This document shows positions 1-13,014 of a stretch of DNA of 64,000 nt, in pieces (within the stretch, counting starts at the first letter, position 1; each line of letters starts with the position of its first letter). Below the pieces are notes generated by a model. That model was not told the DNA's origin, made no database searches, and was given only the letters and a program-made list of their open reading frames with translations. The stretch comes from an uncultured Sphingopyxis sp. (GTDB taxonomy: Bacteria; Pseudomonadota; Alphaproteobacteria; Sphingomonadales; Sphingomonadaceae). The stretch is taken from NCBI GenBank assembly GCA_937873425.1, contig CALMYE010000139.1, positions 43,941 to 107,940 on the forward strand, given 5' to 3'. The position numbers and the translations under genes are program-made.

Positions 1-425
1 TGCGTGGGACGAAGACCCTTATAGGCGAGGGGAAGATGATCGACCTGCGCCTTCATGATGCCGGTGATCTGGCCATGGCGCTCGGGGCTGCACCAGACCT
101 GGCCTTCGGACCAGATCGAATGCTGTCTGAGTTCCTCGACCGCGGGATGATCGTCGTCGGCGACCTGATCGGGAAGCGGGAGATCGGACGGGTCGAAGAT
201 GCGCGTCTCGCAGCCGAAGAGCCGGAGCAGGCGCGCCGTCTCTTCCACGACGAGCCGCGAGTAGGACCTTTCTCGCAAGCTTCCGTAAAGGAGGAGGATG
301 CGCGGGGCAGGATCGAGCGGCCCGAGGCCGAGCGCGGGCCGCGCGTGAAGATATTCGGGGCTGAGCGCGGGAAGATGATCGGGATCGCCAAGCGTGCGCA
401 GGCGACCGTAGGTTTGTACTGTCAT
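1..425 (-). CDS. arsH: ArsH organoarsenical oxidase (partial)
   Basis: ArsH is an NADPH-dependent FMN flavoprotein that oxidises trivalent methyl or aromatic arsenicals to the pentavalent form in the cytoplasm. Reading the minus strand from the ATG at 425 gives an open frame to the window edge, about 141 residues. It contains the flavodoxin-type segment [16 protein letters not shown] near residues 44-59, and then the family stretches [14 protein letters not shown] and [14 protein letters not shown]. The protein is normally about 230-250 residues, so the C-terminal 40 percent lies outside the window. It starts 5 bases after the acr3 stop, as the last gene of arsR-arsC-acr3-arsH. The call is firm from the motifs and neighbours. 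Confidence 0.93.
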   Translation of the reverse strand, partial: MTVQTYGRLRTLGDPDHLPALSPEYLHARPALGLGPLDPAPRILLLYGSLRERSYSRLVVEETARLLRLFGCETRIFDPSDLPLPDQVADDDHPAVEELRQHSIWSEGQVWCSPERHGQITGIMKAQVDHLPLAYKGLRPT

Positions 426-430
426 GTTAC

Positions 431-1498
431 TCAGACTTTTGAAGGAACGGTTGCGGGAAACCAGCGGCGGCCGAGGCGGAATGCAACGCCGACGAGCAGA
501 ATGAGGACGGGAACCTCGACGAGCGGGCCGATCACGGCGGCAAAGGCCACCGGCGAGGCGAGACCAAAGGCGGCGATGGCGACAGCGATCGCAAGTTCGA
601 AATTATTGCCCGCGGCGGTGAAGGCGACCGCGGTCGTGCGCGGATAATCGGCTTCGATAAGCTTGCCCATCCAGAAGCTGATGAGGAACTGCACCACGAA
701 ATAGATGGTGAGCGGGATGGCAATCCGGACGACGTCGCCGGGAATGGTGACGATCTCGCCGCCCTTGAGGCTGAACATCGCGACGATGGTGAAGAGCAGC
801 GCGACGAGCGTGATTGGACCGATCTTCGGTAGGAAGCGTGCCTCGTACCACTCGTCTCCCTTGGCGCGCGCGAGAAATCGCCGCGTGAGGTATCCGGCTA
901 GGAACGGGATGCCGAGATAGATGAGAACCGCCTCGGCAATCGTCCAGAAACTCACGTCGATCACGCTGCCCTCGAGGCCGAAGAGCGGCGGCAGCACGGC
1001 GAGGAAGAACCAGGCGTAAACGCTGAAGAAGAGGATCTGGAAGATCGAGTTGAAGGCGACGAGCGCGGCGACATATTGATTGTCGCCTTTCGCGAGCTGG
1101 TTCCAGATGATCACCATCGCGATGCAGCGCGCGAGGCCGATCAGGATCAGGCCCGTCATATATTCGGGCTTGTCCGATAGAAAGAGGACCGCGAGCGCGA
1201 ACATCAGCGCCGGTCCGATGATCCAGTTCTGGATGAGCGAAATCGCAAGGACGCGCTTGTCCTCGAACACGCGCGGGAGCTCGTTGTAGCGCACGCGCGC
1301 GAGCGGAGGGTACATCATCAGGATCAGGCCAATCGCGATCGGGATATTCGTCGTCCCGATCGAAATCGCGTCGATAGCGGCGGGAAGTCCCTTGAAAAGC
1401 GATCCGAGTGCGACGCCGAAGGCCATCGCGAGAAAGATCCAGAGGGTCAGATAGCGGTCGAGGAACGACAGGCGTTCCTGCTTCGCGGCAGAGGACAT
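431..1498 (-). CDS. acr3: Acr3 family arsenite efflux permease
   Basis: Acr3 is an inner-membrane arsenite extrusion carrier of the bile/arsenite/riboflavin transporter superfamily. The product is 355 residues with about ten hydrophobic segments, the usual family length. The conserved Cys of the [15 protein letters not shown] segment is at residue 125, and the late [10 protein letters not shown] segment carries the conserved Glu. The start at 1498 was chosen because GAGGAG lies just upstream and an extended N-terminus would run into arsC. The stop of arsC is 10 bases upstream. Together with ArsC this gives arsenate reduction followed by arsenite export. Confidence 0.95.
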   Translation of the reverse strand: MSSAAKQERLSFLDRYLTLWIFLAMAFGVALGSLFKGLPAAIDAISIGTTNIPIAIGLILMMYPPLARVRYNELPRVFEDKRVLAISLIQNWIIGPALMFALAVLFLSDKPEYMTGLILIGLARCIAMVIIWNQLAKGDNQYVAALVAFNSIFQILFFSVYAWFFLAVLPPLFGLEGSVIDVSFWTIAEAVLIYLGIPFLAGYLTRRFLARAKGDEWYEARFLPKIGPITLVALLFTIVAMFSLKGGEIVTIPGDVVRIAIPLTIYFVVQFLISFWMGKLIEADYPRTTAVAFTAAGNNFELAIAVAIAAFGLASPVAFAAVIGPLVEVPVLILLVGVAFRLGRRWFPATVPSKV

Positions 1499-1508
1499 GA
1501 TGCTCTCC

Positions 1509-1937
1509 TCAGGCCTGGACGCGATGGCCGTCGGCGTCGACGACCTGTTCGCCATCCTCCTTGGCGAAGGCGCCGAGCTGCGGCGCGGGAAGAATATCGA
1601 GCACAGCCTCGGACGGGCGGCAGAGCCTGACCCCCAGCGGTGATACGACAAGCGGGCGGTTGATGAGGATGGGATGCGCCATCATCGCATCGACGAGTTC
1701 GCTATCGCCGAGGCCGGGGTCGCCGAGGCCGCGGTCCGCATAAGGCGTGCCTTTTTCGCGAAGCAGGTCGCGTGGCGCGATGCCCGCGCGTTCGATCAGC
1801 TGTTCGAGCAAGGCTCGCGACGGCGGGGTCTTCAAATATTCGACGACGTGCGGTTCGATCCCGGCATTCCGGATCAGCGCGAGCGTGTTGCGCGAGGTGC
1901 CGCAGTCGGGATTGTGGTAGATGACGATGTCGGTCAC
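1509..1937 (-). CDS. arsC: Arsenate reductase, glutaredoxin-dependent
   Basis: ArsC reduces arsenate to arsenite in the cytoplasm using glutathione/glutaredoxin. The product is 142 residues, the usual length for the R773 type. The N-terminus carries [14 protein letters not shown] with the catalytic Cys at residue 12, followed by the Arg-rich segments INRPLVV and [15 protein letters not shown] that bind the oxyanion in this family. The start is a GTG at 1937 with GAAGGA upstream; upstream in-frame extension adds only low-complexity residues overlapping arsR. It lies 13 bases after the arsR stop and 10 bases before acr3. Confidence 0.93.
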   Translation of the reverse strand: MTDIVIYHNPDCGTSRNTLALIRNAGIEPHVVEYLKTPPSRALLEQLIERAGIAPRDLLREKGTPYADRGLGDPGLGDSELVDAMMAHPILINRPLVVSPLGVRLCRPSEAVLDILPAPQLGAFAKEDGEQVVDADGHRVQA

Positions 1938-1950
1938 GCGGCTGGTTCCT

Positions 1951-2280
1951 TCAGCAGCAGGTGAGTTCGGCAAGCAGCGGCTCGCATAGCTCGGGGCGGC
2001 CTTGGCAACAGTCCTTCGCAAGGAAGAGCATCAGTTCGCGGAGCGTGTCGATATCGGCTCGCTGTATCTGCTGCCGCCCAAGCTTCTCGGACTTTACGAG
2101 ACCGGCTTTGGCGAGCACGGCGAGATGCGTCGAGAAGGTGCTCTGCGTGAGACCCGATGCGTCAACAAGCTCCCCGGTCGACAGGCCTTCCGGCTCATGC
2201 CGGACGAGCAAACGGAAGGCCTCGAGACGCGTCGGATGAGCGAGGGCGGCGAGAGCGGGAAGCGCGGTGTCAACGTTCAT
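1951..2280 (-). CDS. arsR: ArsR/SmtB family arsenite-responsive repressor
   Basis: This is a winged-helix metalloregulator that represses the ars operon until As(III) binds. It has 109 residues. The helix-turn-helix is near residues 33-60 (STGELVDASGLTQSTFSTHLAVLAKAGLV). The metal-binding cysteines lie in the C-terminal tail, C91, C92, C99, C108 and C109, rather than in the alpha-3 helix CxC of the R773 type. The first three match the spacing of the Acidithiobacillus-type ArsR, which places it in that structural class. It is the first gene of the minus-strand ars operon and has its own promoter and a palindromic operator directly upstream. Confidence 0.94.
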   Translation of the reverse strand: MNVDTALPALAALAHPTRLEAFRLLVRHEPEGLSTGELVDASGLTQSTFSTHLAVLAKAGLVKSEKLGRQQIQRADIDTLRELMLFLAKDCCQGRPELCEPLLAELTCC

Positions 2281-2281
2281 G

Positions 2282-2315
2282 CATCGGAATTATCCGATGT
2301 GTTTCATTCTGTCAA
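2282..2315 (-). promoter_or_regulatory. arsR promoter with ArsR operator dyad
   Basis: On the minus strand TTGACA (2315-2310) is followed 15 bases later by GATAAT (2294-2289), a good -35/-10 pair with a short spacer. A perfect 7-bp inverted repeat, CATCGGA and TCCGATG separated by ATTA (2282-2299), covers the -10 box. This is the usual way an ArsR repressor blocks polymerase. The predicted start of transcription falls within a few bases of the arsR ATG at 2280, so the message would be nearly leaderless. A second dyad, ATCGGG and CCCGAT around AAAA, lies at 2321-2336. Confidence 0.75.
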
Positions 2316-2335
2316 ATCGCATCGGGAAAACCCGA

Positions 2336-2932
2336 TTAGACGGGCGACTTCTTAGTCTCGGCGCGAGCATCGCGAAGAATTTCGATCCCGCCCTTGATCG
2401 CGATCAGCGCGGTCGCAAATCCAACCAGAAGGTCTGGCCAATTCGTGCCGAGCCACCAGACAAGGACACCCGCGATCAGGATGCCGCCGTTCGAGATGAA
2501 GTCGTTGTAGCTGAAGGTTGTCGCGGCTCTGAGGTTGACGTCCGGATCCTGAATGCGTTGCAAGAGCTTCAGGCAAGCATAGTTCGCCACCGCAGCGACC
2601 GCCGACATGATCATCATCGTCGGACCGATCGGTTCGCTGCCTTCGAAATAGCGGCGTCCCACATCGAACAGGACGCCGGCCGCGAAGACCAGCAGCATGA
2701 CGCCCGATGCCGTGGCAGCACGGGTTTTCCATTTCAGGCCGTGGCTGAGCGCAACGAGGCTCAAGGCATAGACCGCGGCGTCGGACAGATTGTCGAGCCC
2801 ATTGGCGATGAGCGCGCTTGAATCACCGAGCCCGCCCGTCACGAGGAAGGCGATCGCGATAGCCGCGTTCAGGACGAGAACGATCTGGAGCGTTCGCTTT
2901 TCGCGTTCGCTCCCGGATGCTTTTTCATTCAT
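2336..2932 (-). CDS. Cation transporter, CDF-like, no C-terminal domain
   Basis: The product (198 residues) is a six-segment membrane protein of the cation diffusion facilitator type, which exports divalent metals by proton antiport. Membrane segments contain NGLDNLSDAAVYALS and FSYNDFISNGGILIAG, the positions of the metal-binding Asp/Asn residues in TM2 and TM5. It ends shortly after TM6, so the cytoplasmic dimerisation domain common in CDF proteins is missing. The start at 2932 is chosen because GGAGGAG lies at optimal distance; an upstream Met at 2956 overlaps that ribosome-binding site. It sits between czcCBA and arsR on the same strand, but a terminator hairpin separates it from czcA. 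Substrate is unknown; Zn, Cd or Co is likely from context. Confidence 0.85.
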   Translation of the reverse strand: MNEKASGSEREKRTLQIVLVLNAAIAIAFLVTGGLGDSSALIANGLDNLSDAAVYALSLVALSHGLKWKTRAATASGVMLLVFAAGVLFDVGRRYFEGSEPIGPTMMIMSAVAAVANYACLKLLQRIQDPDVNLRAATTFSYNDFISNGGILIAGVLVWWLGTNWPDLLVGFATALIAIKGGIEILRDARAETKKSPV

Positions 2933-2961
2933 TGCAAGCTCCTCCATCCTCACCATCCCTA

Positions 2962-2992
2962 AAAGGAGGCGGAACCCGCTTGGGTTCCGCCC
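2962..2992 (-). terminator. Intrinsic terminator after the first czcCBA set
   Basis: A perfect 10-bp stem (2969-2978 with 2983-2992, GGCGGAACCC and its complement) closes a GCTT loop. On the minus strand the stem is followed by TCCTTTTA. It lies between the czcA stop at 3050 and the next minus-strand gene. Confidence 0.75.
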
Positions 2993-3049
2993 CAGTCAGC
3001 ACTCCCGGTTGCCGCCGACAGGGGGGAATGGCAGCCATCCGGGAGGGTC

Positions 3050-7487
<4,438 letters not shown>

Positions 7488-7491
<4 letters not shown>

Positions 7492-8723
7492 GGAATATTC
7501 TCCGCAAGGGGGGCCGCATCGAAGCGGCCGGTCAGGCGATCGATCTCCGCGAGCAAATCGCGGAAGCGCGTCATGGCCTCGGCCCACTGACCCTGGATCT
7601 GGATGATGACGTCGGCGGCATCCTGTACGTCGGCGAACAGGAACCCGCCGCGGGCATAGCCTTCGCGCACCTGGCCGAGCGTCTTCACCGCCTTGGGATA
7701 GACGTCGTTCATGATGCCCTCGGCCCGGACGCGTGCGGCGTCGGCGTCGGCGCGCAGCGACGCGAGGCGCCGCAGCCGCTCGAGCCGGCTCGCTTCGGAT
7801 TGGAACTCGAGCTGCCGCCGTTCGGCCTGCGCCCGGGCGATATTGCCCTGGTTGCGGTCGAACCGTCCGAGCGGGATGGAGATGCCGCCGAGAACGGCGA
7901 CATCGTTGGTCTCGCGAAGGAAGCGGGTGCCGCCCGAGACCGTATAGTCCTGGTGCGCGCGGCTTTGCTCGACGACGACCTGCGCGCGGGCCCGGTCGAC
8001 GGCGGCGTCGAAGACCGCCGCGTCGGCTTCGGCAAGCGGCGGATCGCGCGGATCGGGTTTCTCGATCCCCTCGGCGATAACGAGGCTGTCAGGCGTGCCG
8101 CCCCAGAAGGAGGTGAGCAACGCGCGTGCGGATTGCCGCTTCGCCTGGGCTTCCTTCAGGGCCAGCTCGGCTTCGAGAATGCGGGCATCGGCGCGCGTCT
8201 CGACGAAGAGCGGATCCTTGTAGCCGCGCACGCGCCGGATCGCTTCGGTCCGCATCTCCTTTTCGAGTTTGACGCGATCCTCTGCGATCCAGACCATCTG
8301 CTCGGCGATCTGGACGTCGATATAGGCGCGCTGCACTTCCTGGGCGATGTCGAGCCGGACGAGCCGCCACTGCGCCTCGGCGAGTACGACACCGCGCTCG
8401 GCAAGCGCCATCCGTGCCTCGCGCTTGCCCCCGCGTTCGAGCGGCTGCGAATAGGTGACGGTGAGTTCCGATTGCCGGAACAGGCCATAGCCGCCCGTTC
8501 CGACGCCATTTTCCATGTCGACCGACACGGTCGGATTGGGACGGACGCGGGCTTGCAGCTGGTCGGCGCGCGCGGCGTCGACCCCCGCTTCGCCGGCTCT
8601 AAGCTCGGGCGATGCAGCGATGGCCCGCTCGACCGCCTGGTTGAGCGTTAGCGGCTGGGCCCAAACGGACCCCGCCAGCAGCGCAGCCCCGGCCAACAGG
8701 GCGGCGCGCATATGGATATGCAT
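7488..8723 (-). CDS. czcC: CzcC-type outer-membrane efflux channel (first copy)
   Basis: TolC-family outer-membrane factor of 411 residues. It starts with a signal peptide (ALLAGAALLAGSVWA) and has two repeats of long amphipathic helices rich in Ala, Arg and Glu, the usual shape of this family. It is the first pump gene of the minus-strand CzcCBA set and overlaps czcB by ATGA. A small His-rich exported protein is encoded 65 bases upstream. Confidence 0.92.
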
Positions 8724-8788
8724 GAATGATCACTCCTGAACGGTTCGACTGAGCGCAGGCCGAAAAGGAGCCGCGCGGCAGGCGTCGT

Positions 8789-9127
8789 TCAGGCGAGGGG
8801 AGGGTTCAGGGGAGGTGCGAGCGCGCGCGAAGCGAGGCGCGTCGCGGGCAGCGCAAAGTGCAGGCCGCCGGAAAAACAGGACAGATCGTCATGACCCGAA
8901 AGGGCCTGATCGGATGCGACCGGGCAATTATGGTGACTGCCGTGGAGGTCGGCGTCCTGCTGACCTTTTTGCGTGTCCTTGTCCGACGCATGGCCCGGCT
9001 CGACATGGTGCGAAAGATGCGAATCCGTCGCATGGTGCGTCATGCCCGCCATCGCCGGCGCAGCATTGTGGAGCCCGCTGAGCAGCAGGATGAACACAAG
9101 CAACAGGCGAAGGGGAGCGCCGGACAT
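8789..9127 (-). CDS. Small His-rich exported protein upstream of czcC
   Basis: I do not recognise a named family. The product (112 residues from the ATG at 9127) has a hydrophobic N-terminal segment (LRLLLVFILLLSGLHNAAPAMA), probably a signal peptide, then a His-rich region with MTHHATDSHLSHHVEPGH, HGSHHNCPVAS, and single Cys residues. The composition suggests periplasmic metal binding or sensing. The upstream in-frame extension to 9169 is less likely because GGGGCG precedes the 9127 ATG. A protein of similar design precedes the second czcC in the window, so it is probably a functional part of these loci. Confidence 0.7.
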   Translation of the reverse strand: MSGAPLRLLLVFILLLSGLHNAAPAMAGMTHHATDSHLSHHVEPGHASDKDTQKGQQDADLHGSHHNCPVASDQALSGHDDLSCFSGGLHFALPATRLASRALAPPLNPPLA

Positions 9128-9176
9128 GGTCGCGCCCCTAACAGCGAATGCCCTGTTCCGGAAGTCCAAAACCGGA

Positions 9177-9587
9177 TCAATCGGTTCGCGCAGCGCCGCT
9201 CTCCCTCGATCGGGCCGCTTCGATCAGCGCTTCCAGGGCGTTCGGCATTGGCATCGGCTCGAAGGCGCTCACCCGCGCGCGGCCATTGTTGCCCGCGGGG
9301 AGGCGACCGGTCAGCGAACCGAGCGGGACGAGCAGGAACCGCATCGCCTGACCGGCAGCTTCACGGGCATCGCCGAGCTCGATCGCATAGCGAAGCATGT
9401 GCCAGTGGGAGGCGAGATGCGCGCCCATATAGGGCTGGCTCAATATATGTTCCCATTCCAGCGCCTGCCACGCAGCGGCTTCATCTCCGATTCGGCGTGA
9501 TTCGCAAAACAGGCGATATTGATCGCGCAGCAGCGGCTCGATGACGGCCATGCTCACGGGATTTACTGTCGGCGGCACCATGTCCAT
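9177..9587 (-). CDS. DUF3703 family protein
   Basis: The product has 136 residues and matches what I know as DUF3703, small soluble proteins common in proteobacterial metal-resistance loci. The core contains FCESRRIGDEAAAWQALEWEHILSQ, then the segment with HLASHWHMLRYA and LGDAREAAGQAMRFLL, and GSLTGRLPAGNNGRARVSAF. Function is unknown. The ATG at 9587 has AAGGGGGA directly upstream; the upstream in-frame extension crosses the MerR-type operator and is therefore rejected. It heads the minus-strand run towards czcCBA, with 49 bases to the next gene. Confidence 0.8.
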   Translation of the reverse strand: MDMVPPTVNPVSMAVIEPLLRDQYRLFCESRRIGDEAAAWQALEWEHILSQPYMGAHLASHWHMLRYAIELGDAREAAGQAMRFLLVPLGSLTGRLPAGNNGRARVSAFEPMPMPNALEALIEAARSRESGAARTD

Positions 9588-9617
9588 TCCCCCTTTTTGT
9601 GCAGGGCAGGCTTTTGC

Positions 9618-9638
9618 ACCCTGTAGTAGATACAGGGT
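9618..9638 (-). promoter_or_regulatory. MerR-type operator and promoter for the DUF3703-czc run
   Basis: A perfect 8-bp inverted repeat, ACCCTGTA and TACAGGGT with a 5-base spacer, is positioned on the minus strand directly after a -35 box TTGACC, so that the dyad fills a 19-base spacer before a weak -10 (CAAAAG). That is the standard architecture of MerR-family activated promoters for metal resistance. No merR gene lies next to it; the only MerR regulator in the window is at 53.8 kb and has a different operator. Confidence 0.7.
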
Positions 9639-9719
9639 CAAGCCCTGATGTTCCGGCGGGACGCTGTGCCGCTCGGCTTCCGATTTACGCCCTCGTCTCA
9701 CGGGAAGCATATCGCTCGA

Positions 9720-9947
9720 ATGTCGTCCCGAACAAAGGAGGCGGCAGCCAATAGCGAAACGATAGAAATAACAGCAAAAGACAATCGTAGAATTATTGTG
9801 CTTAACGCGCGATTGTTCGGCGGATATCCTGTTTCTTTAGACGCTTCTGCAACTATAGAGGGGCAAGATGCACTGCTCCCTTACCTCCATGAGATAATAT
9901 TACGGAGCCGGTTCGGGGGTTCGAAGAGTGCCGCCGAAGTTGATTGA
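9720..9947 (+). CDS. Possible small ORF, AT-richer than its surroundings
   Basis: A 75-residue frame starts at the ATG at 9720 and contains ETIEITAKDNRRIIVLNARL. Its codon use (many TTA, ATA, ACA, TCT) is unlike the neighbouring metal genes. It may be a remnant of older DNA or a small unrecognised gene. No ribosome-binding site of note precedes it. The stretch 9588-9996 otherwise holds only the MerR-type operator. Confidence 0.3.
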   Translation: MSSRTKEAAANSETIEITAKDNRRIIVLNARLFGGYPVSLDASATIEGQDALLPYLHEIILRSRFGGSKSAAEVD

Positions 9948-9996
9948 AAATCTTCTACTTTTCACCGCGCCGTTTCGATGCTAGGGGCCGGTTTCA

Positions 9997-10359
9997 ATGC
10001 GACGGGTGATCCTCTTCCTCCTGACCCTTCTCCTTGCATCCGGAACGGTTGCGGGGTCGCTCGCACATGCGACCGAGGATCGGGCCGAAGCGAGCCTTTT
10101 TGTCGCGGCGATCGAGGCCGGCTGCGTTTCCGCACCGGCGATCGAAAGCGCCGAAGTCGACAAGAAAAAATCCTCTCCCGGCGAAAAACAGCAGGTGCCA
10201 GCCGCCGCTCATGGTTGCCATGGTCACCATTCGGGCGTCCCGGCGGAAACGCTGTCGGCAGCGACCGAAACCCCTGCTCCTGAAGCGCACACGCGCATCC
10301 TGACGGCCGCCTTGCCGCCCGTCGCCTATATCGGGACGTTCCGCCCTCCAATCGCCTGA
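9997..10359 (+). CDS. Small exported His-containing protein upstream of second czcC
   Basis: The product has 120 residues with a clear signal peptide (RVILFLLTLLLASGTVAGSLAHA). The middle contains HGCHGHHSG, a probable metal-binding patch, and the rest is Ala/Pro/Glu-rich. I do not recognise a named family. It lies 65 bases upstream of the second czcC, the same distance and same order as the His-rich protein upstream of the first czcC, which suggests a shared accessory role in metal efflux or sensing. Confidence 0.7.
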   Translation: MRRVILFLLTLLLASGTVAGSLAHATEDRAEASLFVAAIEAGCVSAPAIESAEVDKKKSSPGEKQQVPAAAHGCHGHHSGVPAETLSAATETPAPEAHTRILTAALPPVAYIGTFRPPIA

Positions 10360-10424
10360 CGCTTTAGGTCTGCGCGCGCCCTTCGCGTGCGCTTCTCCCT
10401 GGAAACGTCAGGAGTCTCTTTTTC

Positions 10425-11732
10425 ATGAAATCCATAGTTGTCGCCGCGAGTCTCGTGGCGCTCGTTGCAGGCGCAAATTCCGCGCCCGCCGCTGCCCAGT
10501 CGGCAGCGACGGAGCTGGTGGGACCGCCTTCTTCCGCAGGCGAGGCCGTGCGTACCGGCCCGCTTCCCGCTCGATTGTCCCTCGCACAGGCGATGGAGGA
10601 AGCCGACGCCCGATCGCCGCGCGTGGTTGCCGCCGAAGCCGAAGTGGAGGCCGCGCGCGGTCGCCAGCGTCAGGCGGGCTATCGCTACAATCCGACGCTC
10701 AATGTCGATGTCGAGAATTTCGCAGGCACCGGCCCCTATTCGGGCCTGAACGGTCTCGAGACGACCGTTTCGGTAAACCAGCGCCTCGATATCGGGGGCC
10801 GGCGCCGGGCGCGCATGACGCTCGCCGACGCCGAGTTTCTGGCAGCGAAGTACAGGTTGGAGATTGCACGCGCAGATCTTGCGCTCGATGTCCGCAACCA
10901 GTTCGCGACCGCTCTTGCGGCGCGCGATAGCCTCGCGCTCGCACGCGAAAATGAAGCGCGTGCCCGTGAACTCGTTCGCGTGGCACAGGCCATGGTCGAT
11001 ACCGGCAACGAGCCGCCGCTCCGCGCGTTCCGCGCCAACGCGGCTCTCGTTCAGGCCACCGCCGAGCTGCGCACGGCCGAGGCCGAAGAAAGAACCGCCC
11101 GGCGTTCGCTCGCGGCGCTCCTCGGAAGCTCGGTCCCGCCTGCCGAGTTGATGGAAGGCGATATGTGGGTGGCACCGGAGACGGTGGACTCGCTTGCGAC
11201 GCTCGACGTTCGCTTGGCAGAAACCGAGAAGCTGATTGCCGAAGCGCGGCTCCAGGGGCAGCGCGCCGATGGCCGGCTCGATCCGTCGGTCGGCTTCGGG
11301 GTGCGTCAGCTTCGCGACACCGGCGATCGCGCATTGATCGCCAACGTCTCCGTGCCGCTCCCCGTCTTCGATCGCAACCGCGGCAACATCTCGGCAGCCA
11401 AGTCCGATGTCGCCGCCGCCATTGCGCGGCGCGAGAATGCGGTGGTCAACGCTCAGGCGGAGATCGCCAATGCGCAGGCCGAACTCGAAGCCGCAGAGGC
11501 CCGCCTCGCGGCGCTTGAGGGCAGCGGCATCGAGCAGGCGCGCGAGGGCGTCCGGCTCGCCGAACTCAGCTACCGCGCCGGCAAGTCCTCGCTCGTCGAA
11601 TATATCGACGCGCAGCAAGCCTATGCGGCAACGCAGGCCGAGCTGATCGCGGCGCGCCAGGCCCGGGCCGAAGCCCGCGCCATCCTCTCGCGCCAGGCAG
11701 CCGCCGACGGCGATGCGGATCATCAGCCATGA
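10425..11732 (+). CDS. czcC: CzcC-type outer-membrane efflux channel (second copy)
   Basis: TolC-family outer-membrane factor of 435 residues with a signal peptide (SIVVAASLVALVAGANSAPAAA) and two long alpha-helical repeats; motifs include RYNPTLNVDVENFAGTGPY and VSVPLPVFDRNRGNI. It is preceded by CAGGAG at a good distance. It heads the plus-strand CzcCBA set. Sequence clearly differs from the first copy, so this is a paralogous system rather than a recent duplication. Confidence 0.92.
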   Translation: MKSIVVAASLVALVAGANSAPAAAQSAATELVGPPSSAGEAVRTGPLPARLSLAQAMEEADARSPRVVAAEAEVEAARGRQRQAGYRYNPTLNVDVENFAGTGPYSGLNGLETTVSVNQRLDIGGRRRARMTLADAEFLAAKYRLEIARADLALDVRNQFATALAARDSLALARENEARARELVRVAQAMVDTGNEPPLRAFRANAALVQATAELRTAEAEERTARRSLAALLGSSVPPAELMEGDMWVAPETVDSLATLDVRLAETEKLIAEARLQGQRADGRLDPSVGFGVRQLRDTGDRALIANVSVPLPVFDRNRGNISAAKSDVAAAIARRENAVVNAQAEIANAQAELEAAEARLAALEGSGIEQAREGVRLAELSYRAGKSSLVEYIDAQQAYAATQAELIAARQARAEARAILSRQAAADGDADHQP

Positions 11733-11841
11733 GCGCGCCGAGCCTTCCAGTGGACGGAGGCGCCTTCGCCATCGTCCTTCCAAGTCAACAGGGGTGCGCC
11801 GCCGGTCGGCGCGCGAACCGCATCAACAGCGGAGATAGAAT

Positions 11842-13011
11842 ATGATCACCAAGGACAAGCGTCTCCTCGGCACTGTCGCGGGCGCCATGATACTCGCCGC
11901 CGTCACGGGCTTCGGCGTTGCCCGCTGCACCGCCGACCCGGCCGCCGCACCGGCTGCCGACGGCGAAAAGGAAGCGGCGAGCGAAGCTCTTCCGAGCAGC
12001 CTCGCCATCACGCCCGAAGCGATCAAGGCCGCCGAGATCGGCGTCGAGACGATCGGCGCCGGCGGACTCGGTTCGGAAATCATCTCGCAAGCGACCGTTA
12101 CCGCCGCGCCGAGCGGCGAGGCGATCGTCACCGCCCGCGCGGGCGGCGCGGTCACCCGTCTCTTCAAGCGGCTCGGCGATCCGGTCAGCGCCGGTGAGAC
12201 GATCGCGATCGTGCAAAGCCGCGACGCCGCCCAGATTGCGGCCGAACGGATTGCCGCCGATGCGCGCTCGACGCTCGCGCAGAAAAATCTCCACCGCGAG
12301 AAGACCCTGTTCGACCAGAAGGTGTCGGCGCGCGTCGACTATGAGCAGGCGCAAGCCGAAGCCGCGGCCGCCGCGGCCGAAGCGCAGCGCGCGCGTGCCG
12401 CAGCGAGCGCCGCGCAGGTCACGCGCGATGGCAGCAGCGTCATCGTGGCAAGCCCGATCTCGGGACGGATCACGGCCGAGAACGCCAGCCTTGGCGCCTT
12501 CGTTCAGCCCGAAACCGAATTGTTCCGCGTTGCCGATCCCAGCAAGGTGCAGATCGAGGCGGCCGTCGGCCCGGCCGATGCACAGCGGCTCTCGCCCGGA
12601 GACCGTGCGATCATCGAACTTCCCGACGGACGCACGATCGATGCCCGCGTGCGGGCTGTGACCCCCGGCCTGTCCGGCGATACGCGCTCGGCAACCGCCG
12701 TGCTCGACGTACCCGGGGCGCTCCAGCCGGGCCTTGCGGTCCGGGTGCGGTTGCTCCCGAGCCGCGGCGCCGAAACCGGTGGGCCGGCCCGGATCGTGAT
12801 CGCCGACGAAGCCCTCCAGACGCTCGAAGGCCGCGACGTGGTGTTCGTCCGCACGAAGGACGGCTTCCGGGCGCAGCAGGTCACCGTCGGCCAGCGCAGC
12901 GCGGGCCGTGTCGAAATCCTCTCCGGGCTGAAGCCGGGCCAGATCGTCGCGACCAAGAACGCTTTCCTGCTCAAGGCCGAACTCGGCAAGGGCGCGGGCG
13001 AGGAGGAATAA
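11842..13011 (+). CDS. czcB: CzcB-type periplasmic adaptor protein (second copy)
   Basis: Membrane-fusion protein of 389 residues with an N-terminal membrane anchor at about residues 9-26, an Ala/Glu-rich coiled-coil hairpin at about residues 140-190, lipoyl-like segments (ITARAGG-type and VASPISGRITAENA) and a C-terminal beta domain. Unlike the first copy it lacks a His-rich N-terminal tail and the extra N-terminal domain. It is 109 bases after czcC and 3 bases before czcA. Confidence 0.92.
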   Translation: MITKDKRLLGTVAGAMILAAVTGFGVARCTADPAAAPAADGEKEAASEALPSSLAITPEAIKAAEIGVETIGAGGLGSEIISQATVTAAPSGEAIVTARAGGAVTRLFKRLGDPVSAGETIAIVQSRDAAQIAAERIAADARSTLAQKNLHREKTLFDQKVSARVDYEQAQAEAAAAAAEAQRARAAASAAQVTRDGSSVIVASPISGRITAENASLGAFVQPETELFRVADPSKVQIEAAVGPADAQRLSPGDRAIIELPDGRTIDARVRAVTPGLSGDTRSATAVLDVPGALQPGLAVRVRLLPSRGAETGGPARIVIADEALQTLEGRDVVFVRTKDGFRAQQVTVGQRSAGRVEILSGLKPGQIVATKNAFLLKAELGKGAGEEE

Positions 13012-13014
13012 ACC

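Noticed and set aside
10326-11783. Minus-strand frame of 485 codons opposite the second czcC
   Set aside because: Shadow of a clear TolC-family gene; no ribosome-binding site or domain.
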